From positions 1 to 57,023 of the forward strand of contig CAJUKB010000008.1 in assembly GCA_910587325.1 (NCBI GenBank): 57,023 nt of DNA, read 5' to 3'. Within the stretch, counting starts at the first letter, position 1. Each line of letters starts with the position of its first letter. Positions 17,068 to 25,494 of this stretch are shown in pieces. Below the pieces are notes generated by a model. That model searched no databases. It saw only the letters and a list, made by a program, of their open reading frames with translations, and was not told the origin of the DNA. Position numbers and translations under genes: made by a program. The DNA is from an uncultured Bacilli bacterium (GTDB taxonomy: Bacteria > Bacillota_I > Bacilli_A > RF39 > UBA660).

Positions 17068-17442
17068 ATGTGTAAAATTTTGATTTCAATAAAGCCTGAG
17101 TATGTAAATGAAATTTTATCTGGTAGAAAAAAATATGAATATAGAAAAGTCAAAGCAAAAAAAGATAATGTAGACAAAATGATCATATATGCCACAGCCC
17201 CTATTATGAAAGTAGTAGCAGAAATAGAAATTTTAAAAATTTTAGAAGATACTCCAGATTTAATATGGGAAAATACAAAAGAGTATTCAGGTATTAATAA
17301 ATCTTTCTATGATAAATACTATGAAAATCGAAATATTGCGATTGCATATCAATTAGGAAAAATTGAAAAATATAATAAACCAAAGGAGTTAAGTGATTTA
17401 GGTATTTCATATAGTCCCCAATCATTCATTTATATTGATTAA
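17068..17442 (+). CDS. ASCH-domain protein, partner of the PIN-GNAT gene
   Basis: The 124-residue protein has the ASCH opening ILISIKPEYVNEILSGRKKYEYRK, with the conserved K-x-x-E-x-R, then MIIYATAPIMKVVAEIEI. It is from a different ASCH branch than the protein at 8272. AGGAGGAA precedes the ATG by 7 bases; a TATAAT-like box just upstream (about 17034) may give it a separate promoter as well. The known family role is RNA binding, and deacetylation of modified cytidine in one member. Beside a PIN-GNAT protein it could act as antitoxin or as specificity subunit; both are inference. Confidence 0.8.
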   Translation: MCKILISIKPEYVNEILSGRKKYEYRKVKAKKDNVDKMIIYATAPIMKVVAEIEILKILEDTPDLIWENTKEYSGINKSFYDKYYENRNIAIAYQLGKIEKYNKPKELSDLGISYSPQSFIYID

Positions 17443-17473
17443 ATTTTAAAAATTTGATAAAATTAATCCATCA

Positions 17474-17575
17474 AGTATTTACTTAAATACTTTTACTACT
17501 TGGGTGCAAAACTCGTTAGTTTATTGCCCCATTAAAAATATAAACTCGCATTTAGAAATGGAATTGCGAGTTTTT
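17474..17575 (+). promoter_or_regulatory. Structured leader and terminator before the SDR gene
   Basis: Three hairpins lie in the 155-base gap: AAGTATTT/AAATACTT (17474-17493), GGG(T)GCAA/TTGCCCC, and AACTCGCA (17543-17550) with TGCGAGTT (17565-17572) followed by TTT. A second AACTCG upstream of the last hairpin could compete for the same partner, as in an attenuator. The terminator lies just before the AGGAGG of the next gene. Confidence 0.5.
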
Positions 17576-17597
17576 CTATATTATAGGAGGCTTTGTA

Positions 17598-18353
17598 ATG
17601 AATATAGATTTTAAAGATAAAGTAATACTTGTAACTGGATCAACATCTGGAATAGAACGTCAAATTGCTAAACAATTATTAGAAAGCAAAGCAAATGTTA
17701 TAATTACTTATGGGCATAATGAAAAAATGGCAGAAGAAACTATGCAAGAACTTTCTAATTATAAAGAAAATATTTTACTAATTAAAGCAGATTTATCAAA
17801 TGAGAATGATGTTGATATGATGTTTAGTGAAATTACTAAAAAATATGATAAGTTGGATGGCTTAGTAAATTGTGCTGCTTATGATAAGGTACTATCTATT
17901 GAAGACTTAACAGTTGAAGAATATAGACACGAATTAGATGTAAATGTTGTTGCAAGATGGCAATGTATAAAAAATGCAATACCATTAATGAAAAAGTCTG
18001 CTTCACCTAGAGTTATTAATATTGCTTCAAGACTTGGAACAAGACCGATGGAAGATTCAGTAGCTTATTGTACTTGTGAAGCAGCAACTATTATGCTTAC
18101 AAAGTGTTGTGCTTTAGAACTTGCAAAATATAATATAAGAGTAAATACAGTTAGTCCTTCTTTAACTCTTACTCCTCTTGGAATGCAAAGTTATACTGAA
18201 GAGGAGATTAAAGCAACTGCTGAAAAAAATCCTAGTAAAAGACTTGGAAAAACAGAAGATACAGCTAATTTAGTTTTATTCTTATTAAGTGATAAAGCAG
18301 ATTATATTAATGGTGAAAATGTTAATGTAAATGGTGGAATATTGTTGAAATAA
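17598..18353 (+). CDS. Short-chain dehydrogenase homologue with substituted key residues
   Basis: At 251 residues it has the full SDR length and order: VTGSTSGIE near the N-terminus, VNCAA, IASRLG and the YCTCEAA region, then NTVSPS. Two hallmark positions are changed: the last glycine of TGxxxGxG is Glu, and the catalytic Lys of YxxxK is Glu. Each could be one base change (GGA to GAA, AAA to GAA). Without them oxidoreductase activity is doubtful, although the frame is intact. AGGAGG precedes the ATG. It is the last island gene and converges on groEL with 7 bases between. Confidence 0.85.
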   Translation: MNIDFKDKVILVTGSTSGIERQIAKQLLESKANVIITYGHNEKMAEETMQELSNYKENILLIKADLSNENDVDMMFSEITKKYDKLDGLVNCAAYDKVLSIEDLTVEEYRHELDVNVVARWQCIKNAIPLMKKSASPRVINIASRLGTRPMEDSVAYCTCEAATIMLTKCCALELAKYNIRVNTVSPSLTLTPLGMQSYTEEEIKATAEKNPSKRLGKTEDTANLVLFLLSDKADYINGENVNVNGGILLK

Positions 18354-18360
18354 AAAACTT

Positions 18361-19908
18361 CTATATTTCCGTATATTCATTTTCTTTATTTGCATTGTTG
18401 GTATATTCATTGATTACCAAACTATTTGTTGTAAATAACATGGTGGCAATCGAAACGGCATTTTTTAAAGCCTCTATAGTCACACGAAAAGAGTCTAGTA
18501 CGGAAGAGGAATTTATTTCTTCCCATTTTTCTTTTTGTACATCGTAGATTTTTTGAAAGTTGTTTTTTTTCATTTTTTCTTTAAAAGGTTCAAATTCAAG
18601 ACCGGCATTCGTTAGTATTTGTTTAAATGGTATTTCTAAAGCACTTTTAAAGATTTTTTTGGCATTTGTGTTTCCTTTTATTTCTTCTGCTACCATTAAA
18701 AGTGTTACACCTCCACCAAGTAGGACACCATCTTTAGCACTCTCTAATGCACATAAGGCATCTTCTATGCGCATTTTCTTTTCATGTGTTTCTGTTTTGG
18801 TAGAGGCTCCTACCTTAATTGTAGCCATCCCTTGTGAAAACATTGCCATTCTCTGTTCATAAAAACTTTGGTCGTATTCGTCTTTTATTTCTTTTGCTGC
18901 GTTTTTTAATAGTTGGATGTATTCATTTGTTTTTTTATTTGCTGCAAAATCCAAGCAAACTTTGTCTTTTGTTATCCTTATTCTTTTACAAAAACCTATA
19001 TTTTCAAGAGAAATCATGTTTTCAATCACTTTGGCATTTGTAATTGTTTCCAAATCTTTTTCTATCATTCTTTTACGCATTCCATATTCAGAAATTTTAA
19101 TAAGGCAGCAATTCAGTTCTCCATTCAAATGCATAGCGACAATCTCTCTTATAAGGTTTTCTTCAAAATCTTCTGCAAAAATCACTAGACTTTTTTTATT
19201 TTGCATACTATCATTTAGAATAAAAGCAATATCTTCTATTTGAAGTAAAGCATTATGAAAAATAAGAACACTTGCATTTTGGTATTCAATTTCTTTATGT
19301 TCGTTTAAAAAATAATCAGAGGCATGTTGGATTTCTAAATGGTATCCTTTTTGATAAGATACATCTAGCATTGGTTCTTCTACTTCTTCGATTGCAATCG
19401 CCCTTTTGGCTCCTATTTTTTGGTAGACTTCACTTAAAAATTTTCCTATTTCTTCATCGTTAGCAGCAATACTAGCAATAGAATTCATTTTATTTTTATC
19501 TACTTCTAACTTTAATTTTTCTATACTATTTACAACTTCTTTTAAGTAAGTATCTAAATCTTTTTTTAATAGAATAGGATTTGTCCCTTGTTCTATGCAT
19601 TGCAAACTAGACTCATAAATACTCTGCAAAAGAACTAAAGTGGTCGTCGTTCCATCTCCTACCATTTCATTGGTCTTTAAAGAGGCTTCTTTGGCAATTT
19701 CTAAAATCGTGTTTACCACTTCCTCTTCACTTTCAATATTTTTCGCAATTGTTGCGCCATCATTAGTAATAAAGGGAGTAAATAAAGAATGGTCAATTAA
19801 AACATTATTTCCCTTGGGACCTAACGTTTGTTTTACTGTATCACATAAAAGGGTAATACTTTCCTTTATTTTTTCTTGTAACTCTTTTCCACTCACTACT
19901 TTTTTCAT
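18361..19908 (-). CDS. GroEL-like chaperonin (divergent, no GroES beside it)
   Basis: The 515-residue protein aligns with 60-kDa chaperonins throughout: TVKQTLGPKGNNVL, NDGATIAK, MVGDGTTTT (about residues 83-91), KIGAKRAIAIEE and GVLLGGGVTLLM. It is shorter than usual, with unconserved apical-domain stretches, and ends without the GGM-rich tail. No groES gene is near. Its ATG overlaps the stop of the DUF4130 gene by 4 bases, so it is translated from the radical-SAM operon rather than from a heat-shock operon; I see no CIRCE element upstream of that operon. It is probably a specialised paralogue, although it may be the only copy. Confidence 0.9.
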   Translation of the reverse strand: MKKVVSGKELQEKIKESITLLCDTVKQTLGPKGNNVLIDHSLFTPFITNDGATIAKNIESEEEVVNTILEIAKEASLKTNEMVGDGTTTTLVLLQSIYESSLQCIEQGTNPILLKKDLDTYLKEVVNSIEKLKLEVDKNKMNSIASIAANDEEIGKFLSEVYQKIGAKRAIAIEEVEEPMLDVSYQKGYHLEIQHASDYFLNEHKEIEYQNASVLIFHNALLQIEDIAFILNDSMQNKKSLVIFAEDFEENLIREIVAMHLNGELNCCLIKISEYGMRKRMIEKDLETITNAKVIENMISLENIGFCKRIRITKDKVCLDFAANKKTNEYIQLLKNAAKEIKDEYDQSFYEQRMAMFSQGMATIKVGASTKTETHEKKMRIEDALCALESAKDGVLLGGGVTLLMVAEEIKGNTNAKKIFKSALEIPFKQILTNAGLEFEPFKEKMKKNNFQKIYDVQKEKWEEINSSSVLDSFRVTIEALKNAVSIATMLFTTNSLVINEYTNNANKENEYTEI

Positions 19909-20654
19909 AATTCATCCTCCAATTCTTTCATATATTTCCAAAAACGTTTGGGCATAAAATTCATTCTACAACGTTCATTTTTTCTGTCTTTAATACCAAT
20001 TGTTTTATAAAAGATTTTCCATAATTCACTAAACTCCATTTCCGTTTGACTTTCTAAAGTTGTTTTCAAAGTAAATTCTTCTTCTAAGCAGAAAAATACT
20101 TTTTTCTTATCGTAAATGGCTACTATTTTTCTTTTTACATCTTTGATAATCCAATATTCATTTTTTAATCTTGTTTTAAAGTGCGGAGTAATGATTTCTA
20201 AAATGTCATTTGCCGGTTCTATTTCTGCGTATAATATGTGATTTTTAAGGTCTTTAAAACGAACAAATCCTTTGTATTTATGACTTTCATGACTGACATA
20301 ATTTGCTATTTTGATTGCTTTGTCTACACATTTTAAATTACGATGATAAAAAATTTTTTCTTTATATTTTAAAGCGTTTAAGTAAAAATAATAAAGAATG
20401 AGTTCTTTGTTTTCTACTGTAGATAAAAAGACTAAATACATCAAGCGAAAAGGCGCATTCCCTATAGATTCTATCATCGTTTTTACGATATTCTCGTTTT
20501 CTTCTATTTCTAATTTTATAATATTATCAAGTAAAGTAGGGGAGTACTTCGTATTTTTAATATTTGCCGGTTTTATTTTACTTTGAACTAGATAGGCAAT
20601 TAAGTTTAGAAGACTTATAAATGTATCTTCGTAAATAAGACAAGCATTATTCAT
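19905..20654 (-). CDS. TIGR03915/DUF4130-type putative DNA repair protein
   Basis: The 249-residue protein matches the DUF4130 family, which nearly always travels with the radical-SAM protein encoded just upstream. Visible landmarks are KCVDKAIKIANYVSHESHKYKGFVRF-type central residues, EPANDILEIITPHF and the C-terminal RCRMNFMPKRFWKYM. The biochemical role is not established; the family name links it to DNA repair with the radical-SAM partner. The ATG overlaps the partner's stop by 8 bases and its own stop overlaps the groEL start. Confidence 0.88.
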   Translation of the reverse strand: MNNACLIYEDTFISLLNLIAYLVQSKIKPANIKNTKYSPTLLDNIIKLEIEENENIVKTMIESIGNAPFRLMYLVFLSTVENKELILYYFYLNALKYKEKIFYHRNLKCVDKAIKIANYVSHESHKYKGFVRFKDLKNHILYAEIEPANDILEIITPHFKTRLKNEYWIIKDVKRKIVAIYDKKKVFFCLEEEFTLKTTLESQTEMEFSELWKIFYKTIGIKDRKNERCRMNFMPKRFWKYMKELEDEL

Positions 20655-21861
20655 TAAATAACCTCAATTGTTCATATGTTTTTTTTCTTGGATTTTTCTC
20701 TTCTAATACCAAATTGGATTCTATAAAATCTTTTTGAAATAGTTTGGAATCGATAAAGTATTTATGATTGCAAGTGATAAAGTACTTGGCTCTTTTTATG
20801 ACGACACCCAACTTTTTTAAGTCCCCAAAGGTAAGTTTAAATACTTGACGTGCTTTTAGTATTCTTTTGGCTGATTTTACACCAATTCCAGGCACTTTCA
20901 ATAATTCGTAATAAGGACAAGTGTTTACTTCTTTTGGGAATTCTTCTAAATGGCGTAGGGCATAATCCGCTTTTGGGTCTATTAAAATATTAAAATTCGG
21001 ATTATTTTCGTCTAGTAAATCACTTACTTTAAAGTTGTAAAATCTAAGAAGCCAATCCGCTTGGTAAAGACGATTTTCTCGTTTTAGGGGAGGACGCTCT
21101 AAAGCTGGCAGTAAACTATCTTGATTTACTGGAACGTAGGCAGAATAGAAAACTCTTTTTAGTTGGTGGTTTTTATACATACTAGCGCTTTTGTTTAAAA
21201 TGTCTAAATCTCTTTCTTTCGTTGCCCCAATAATCATTTGGGTACTTTGTCCGGCAGGGACGAAATGTTTGGTTCTATTTTCTTTTACGTACTTCATAAT
21301 GGTTTCCACTTTTTTTGCTTCTTTATTAGGTGCTAAGAGTTTTAATCCACTATCTGTTGGAAGTTCTACATTAGCACTTAATCGGTCCACTAAAAGCCCA
21401 AGTTCTTTTAATAGTTTCTCACTAGACCCGGGAATGGCTTTGGCATGAATATACCCTCCAAAATGGTATTTCTTTCGTAAAAGAGTGATGGTTTTAATCA
21501 TGAGTTCCATAGTATAATTAGGACTTTTTATAATGCCGGAGCTTAAGAATAATCCTTCAATATAATTTCGACGATAAAAATTAAAGGTAATGGTACATAC
21601 TTCTTCCGGAGTAAAAATGGCTCTTTTAATCTCATTACTTTTTCGATTTAAACAATATTTGCAATCAAATATACAACAATTGGTCATTAAAATTTTTAAA
21701 AGCGAAATACATCTTCCGTCGGAGGCAAACGAGTGACATATTCCTGAAAATGCTGTATTTCCTAAACCTCCATTCGACTTCCTTTTACTTCCGCTAGAAG
21801 AACAAGAAGCATCGTATTTTGCACTATCGGCAAGAATTTTTAGCTTTTCTTTTAGTTCCAT
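20647..21861 (-). CDS. Radical-SAM putative DNA modification/repair protein (TIGR03916 type)
   Basis: The 404-residue protein has the CxxxCxxC cluster motif in CCIFDCKYC (Cys63, Cys67, Cys70), the GICHSFASDGRCISLLKI stretch typical of this family, and a helix-hairpin-helix DNA-binding motif near the C-terminus (LLKVPGIGVKSAKRI, about residues 315-330). Family proteins are proposed to alter or repair bases by radical chemistry. It is the first gene of a three-gene operon with DUF4130 and groEL; GGTGATT precedes ATG 21861. Confidence 0.92.
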   Translation of the reverse strand: MELKEKLKILADSAKYDASCSSSGSKRKSNGGLGNTAFSGICHSFASDGRCISLLKILMTNCCIFDCKYCLNRKSNEIKRAIFTPEEVCTITFNFYRRNYIEGLFLSSGIIKSPNYTMELMIKTITLLRKKYHFGGYIHAKAIPGSSEKLLKELGLLVDRLSANVELPTDSGLKLLAPNKEAKKVETIMKYVKENRTKHFVPAGQSTQMIIGATKERDLDILNKSASMYKNHQLKRVFYSAYVPVNQDSLLPALERPPLKRENRLYQADWLLRFYNFKVSDLLDENNPNFNILIDPKADYALRHLEEFPKEVNTCPYYELLKVPGIGVKSAKRILKARQVFKLTFGDLKKLGVVIKRAKYFITCNHKYFIDSKLFQKDFIESNLVLEEKNPRKKTYEQLRLFNE

Positions 21862-21878
21862 ATTGAATCACCAAAATG

Positions 21879-21907
21879 ATTATAATATAAAAAATAAGAT
21901 AAATCAA
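21879..21907 (-). promoter_or_regulatory. Promoter of the radical-SAM/DUF4130/groEL operon
   Basis: On the minus strand TTGATT (21907-21902), 17 bases, TATAAT (21884-21879), about 20 bases before the start codon. Confidence 0.75.
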
Positions 21908-22052
21908 ACATTTGTTTGTGACGAATGATGGTAATTTTTAGTAAATTTTTATTTCTTTACTTTTTAAGAATTATACTTATCTGTTATTCTCTTAAAGATT
22001 GCATTAAAATCTTTATTACACAAAATTAAAAAATAAATATAAGAAATAAAAA

Positions 22053-22073
22053 AACACTAGCCAAGCTAGTGAA
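22053..22073 (-). terminator. Terminator after the lipoprotein gene
   Basis: CACTAGC (22055-22061) and GCTAGTG (22065-22071) form a perfect 7-bp stem with a T run on the minus strand. Confidence 0.85.
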
Positions 22074-22078
22074 TTTTG

Positions 22079-22537
22079 TTAGTTACAAGTATAACCTTCT
22101 AGATTTTCTTTTTTAAATTCTTCTACAGTCATATCTTTTGAAGAATAAAAGGAATCATCTGTTAAATCGCTACCGAATGCTTCCTTTAGTTTATCCATAT
22201 CAAGTTTAGCAAAATCAACACTCATCGTAAGTTTTATACTTGTTTCAGATTCTTTAGAATACTTCATATCCATTCCATCAATTTCATTGAATGCAGAACT
22301 AAACGTTTCACCAAAAGATATTGTTGAGTCTACCAAGTCAGCTTCCATTTCTTGTATACTAGTTTGCTCCACTTTAGATACTTTATCGTTTTTAGAAGTA
22401 ACCACTATAGTTTCAGTTGTTTTATAGCCATCATCATCCGTTTCGGTTTTAGTACAATTTAAAGTATTTGTTTTTTCACATCCTGTTGTAAACAACATAA
22501 CTCCTATAGCACACATTAAAATAACATATTTTTTCAT
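22079..22537 (-). CDS. Small lipoprotein (DUF1307-like)
   Basis: The 152-residue protein has a signal peptide (KKYVILMCAIGVMLFTTG) ending in a lipobox cysteine at about residue 20 (TTGC). The mature part has two more Cys (NCTKT, and the last residues YTCN), matching the pattern of DUF1307/YehR-like lipoproteins, where they may form a disulphide. It is acidic and probably binds a ligand or partner at the cell surface; no function is known. AAGGAGGTG lies 12-20 bases before ATG 22537, a rather long spacing. It is transcribed alone. Confidence 0.8.
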   Translation of the reverse strand: MKKYVILMCAIGVMLFTTGCEKTNTLNCTKTETDDDGYKTTETIVVTSKNDKVSKVEQTSIQEMEADLVDSTISFGETFSSAFNEIDGMDMKYSKESETSIKLTMSVDFAKLDMDKLKEAFGSDLTDDSFYSSKDMTVEEFKKENLEGYTCN

Positions 22538-22734
22538 AAACTCTACTTCACACCTCCTTCACTACTACTATTTATTAAAACATTTTTTTGTTTTAATCCG
22601 CTCAAACTCTAAATCCTAAACGACTTATAATTTCATTATATACTATTAAGGTATTTTGTCAAATGAATAAAAGTATAATTGTTTATCGCATAAAAATGGA
22701 TAAATAAAGAAAAATAATACAATGAGGTATTATT

Positions 22735-24147
22735 ATGGCGAATTTAAAAAGATACAATGAAAAAAGAAATTTTAATAAAACAAAAGAACCGATCGGAAAG
22801 ATAGAAACTTCTCCTAATAAGTTAAGATTTTGCGTGCAACACCATATGGCAAGACGTGAACATTATGATTTTCGAATTGAATGGAAGGGAACTTTAAAAA
22901 GTTGGGCAGTACCCAAAGGACCATCTTATAATACGATGGACAAGCGCCTTGCTGTTGAAGTAGAAGACCATCCTTTGTCTTATCGTAATTTTGAAGGAAC
23001 TATTCCAAAAGGAGAATATGGTGGAGGAATAGTTATGTTATGGGATGAAGGTTTTTGGGAACCTCTTGGAAATCCAACAAAAGACTTTCAAAATGGTTCT
23101 ATTAAATTTGTCTTATATGGTAGTCGTTTAAGGGGACGTTGGACCTTAGTTAGATATAAAGAAGATAATTGGTTACTGATTAAAGAAAAAGATAATGTCT
23201 TTCTATATAATAATATTGAGGAATACACGACGAGTATTAAAACAGGTAGAACGATGGAAGAAATAACAAATGGTACAAAACCAATTCCTAAAAATTCTAA
23301 AAAGTTGGGAATTGTAGAGGGTGTGAAAATATCAAGTCCGGATAAAGTGATTTTTAAAAATCCGAAAATAACGAAAATGGATATTGTAATGTATTATAAA
23401 AAAGTGGCGAAGAGAATGCTTTTTTATACGGAAAAGAGAATTATAAGTACAATACGTGCTCCAGAAGGAATAAAGGGTGAAATATTTTTTAAGAAGCATT
23501 TAGATAATAAAAATAATGGAGTAGGTAGTATAACAATTCCGAGTGAAAAAGGAAAAAAAGAAGATTATTACTTTTTAAAAGATATTTCGGGAATTATTAG
23601 TGAAGTGCAAATGAATAGTTTTGAGTTTCATATTTGGGGGAGTCGTGTTCCCAAGGTTGATGAACCTGATGTTTTCGTTTTTGATTTAGATCCGGATGAA
23701 GGAATGTCTTTAAAAAAGATTCGTGAAGGAGTAAAAGATTTAAAAAGTATTTTGGATGAAATTGGGTTGGTTTCCTTTTTGAAAACAAGTGGAGGCAAAG
23801 GATACCATGTTGTGGTACCAACACATAAATTAAAGACATGGGAGAATGCGCGAGATTTTTCTCAAAATATTGCAAAGTTAATGGAAGTTAAATGGCCTGA
23901 TAAGTATACAAGCAATATAAGAAAAGAAGCACGTAAAGGGAAAATTTTTATTGATTGGATTCGTAATACAAAAGGAGCAACAAGTGTTGCACCCTATTCT
24001 TTACGTGTTAGAGAAAAACCAAGAATTTCAATGCCAATCAAATGGAGTGAACTTGATAAAGTAAAACCAGATGGTATTACTATGGATATGGCGATAAAAA
24101 GATTAAAAAGAAAAGATCCGTGGGAAGGATTTTATGATGTGAATTAA
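22735..24147 (+). CDS. LigD-like phosphoesterase-polymerase without a ligase domain
   Basis: Residues 1-165 are the LigD 3'-phosphoesterase domain (QHHMARREHYDFRIEWKG, LKSWAVPKGPS, FEGTIPKGEYGGG). Residues about 195-470 are the LigD primase-polymerase domain with the metal motif FDLDPDEG, SGGKGYHVVVP and FIDWIRNTKGATSVAPYSLR. The ATP-dependent ligase domain found in standard LigD is absent, and no Ku gene is in the window. LigD serves non-homologous end joining, so a ligase and Ku would have to be encoded elsewhere, or the protein has another repair role. TGAGG precedes the ATG; a terminator follows. Confidence 0.9.
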   Translation: MANLKRYNEKRNFNKTKEPIGKIETSPNKLRFCVQHHMARREHYDFRIEWKGTLKSWAVPKGPSYNTMDKRLAVEVEDHPLSYRNFEGTIPKGEYGGGIVMLWDEGFWEPLGNPTKDFQNGSIKFVLYGSRLRGRWTLVRYKEDNWLLIKEKDNVFLYNNIEEYTTSIKTGRTMEEITNGTKPIPKNSKKLGIVEGVKISSPDKVIFKNPKITKMDIVMYYKKVAKRMLFYTEKRIISTIRAPEGIKGEIFFKKHLDNKNNGVGSITIPSEKGKKEDYYFLKDISGIISEVQMNSFEFHIWGSRVPKVDEPDVFVFDLDPDEGMSLKKIREGVKDLKSILDEIGLVSFLKTSGGKGYHVVVPTHKLKTWENARDFSQNIAKLMEVKWPDKYTSNIRKEARKGKIFIDWIRNTKGATSVAPYSLRVREKPRISMPIKWSELDKVKPDGITMDMAIKRLKRKDPWEGFYDVN

Positions 24148-24171
24148 ACGATTTTAAATAGTCGTTTTTTT
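24148..24171 (+). terminator. Rho-independent terminator
   Basis: AAACGA and TCGTTT pair around an AT-rich loop, followed by TTTTT. Confidence 0.65.
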
Positions 24172-24210
24172 AATTGGGGTGTTATAATAGAAAAAATGGT
24201 GGTGAAAAAA

Positions 24211-25464
24211 ATGACTGATATTAATAAGAAACCTTTAATAGAAAATCAAGATTTTGTTATTTATGGGAATGAGGATTTGCATTCCATCAAGGAAGAATTA
24301 CTTTCTCATTTAGTTTATAAGAAACAAGAACTTTTATCTTTTTTTCATTTATCTACGATTTCTCAAATTTCAATTTATTTATTCCAAAATCGTGAGGAAT
24401 ATTTTGACTTTTTAAGCCAGTATTTTACATCTACAAATTATTCATATGGAAGTGCTACAAAAAATGCGATTTATTATTGCTATAGTAATGTTTCTAAAAA
24501 TCAATGTTTGCCTTTTTTGAAAATAAATTTATCGCATGAACTTGCCCATATTATGTATTCTTATCTTTATGAAAATTGTTTTTCAAGACCTATATGGTTG
24601 GATGAAGGACTCGCTCAAGTTTTGTCTGGTGAAAAAGAAAAACTAAAAGATAATGATTTTGCTTTTCGTAATTTTTATTTTGATAGAATTGTAAGAAGGG
24701 ATAAAGAAATTCCACCTATAGAGTATTTAAAAAAACATGGAAGTGTGTATGGTAAATTTTTAGATAATAAAACAAATATGGCTTATCTTTTAGTTCGTTA
24801 TTTAATGGAAACAAAAGAAAATCTGTATGCGATTATTACAGATGCAACCAAAATAGAAAATTTGGAACCAACAATTTTAGAGAAATGTATCCACTATTAC
24901 AATCAAAAGTATCCAGTACAAAGTAATTTTTATGACATTAAAACGGATGGAGAACTTATGGATTATATGAATAAATACATTCTGTATGGATGGCTAGATA
25001 AGGAAAAACATAGTCACATAGATACATTAAAAGGATTTCACGAACAATATCTCACAAGTTCTATAGAAGAAATTTTAAATACAAAACTCGCGACTTGTAT
25101 AGGACAAGCAAAGTTAATTCAACATTGGTTTCAACTTAAAGGAATTGAAAATAAACTCTTTTGTTTACGAAACACTTCTTTAGAAACGGATATTCATGAA
25201 ATAGAAATGCATTGTTTTGTATTGTTTCATTATCAAGAAAATTGGTATCACTTTGAACATAGTGCAACAGAAAAAAGAGGGATTTATAAATTTTCTACTT
25301 TAGAAGAAGCAATAGAAAATACAACAATGAAATTTTTAAGACGATTTCACTTAAAAGAATTAACAGAAATTCCTTCTATTCCCGATGGTTTAACTTATCA
25401 AGAACTGAATCAATATATTAGTTCTTTTCCTATATATGAAGTAGAGAAAAGCAAAACAATTTAG
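24211..25464 (+). CDS. Gluzincin-type metallopeptidase fused to a transglutaminase-like domain
   Basis: The N-terminal half has HELAH (about residues 112-116) with the downstream WLDEGLA glutamate, the peptidase MA-type zinc site. The C-terminal half (about 250-400) has a transglutaminase-like triad pattern: LATCIGQAKLIQHWF (Cys), MHCFVLFHY (His) and YHFEHSATEKRGI. No signal peptide or membrane segment is visible, so it should be cytoplasmic. ATG 24211 is preferred because GGTGGTG precedes it; TATAAT at about 24183 gives its own promoter. I do not know the function of the pair of protease-like domains. Confidence 0.75.
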   Translation: MTDINKKPLIENQDFVIYGNEDLHSIKEELLSHLVYKKQELLSFFHLSTISQISIYLFQNREEYFDFLSQYFTSTNYSYGSATKNAIYYCYSNVSKNQCLPFLKINLSHELAHIMYSYLYENCFSRPIWLDEGLAQVLSGEKEKLKDNDFAFRNFYFDRIVRRDKEIPPIEYLKKHGSVYGKFLDNKTNMAYLLVRYLMETKENLYAIITDATKIENLEPTILEKCIHYYNQKYPVQSNFYDIKTDGELMDYMNKYILYGWLDKEKHSHIDTLKGFHEQYLTSSIEEILNTKLATCIGQAKLIQHWFQLKGIENKLFCLRNTSLETDIHEIEMHCFVLFHYQENWYHFEHSATEKRGIYKFSTLEEAIENTTMKFLRRFHLKELTEIPSIPDGLTYQELNQYISSFPIYEVEKSKTI

Positions 25465-25494
25465 TATAATATTTTATAGATAGAAGGTTTTGTA

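Noticed and set aside
17494..17575. T-box riboswitch before the SDR gene
   Set aside because: GGGTGCAAAACTCG is only loosely like the T-box core, the UGGN needed to pair with tRNA is absent at the right place, and the gap is too short for a stem I.
18560..19957. Several plus-strand frames opposite groEL
   Set aside because: Shadow frames of a highly conserved gene, without ribosome sites.
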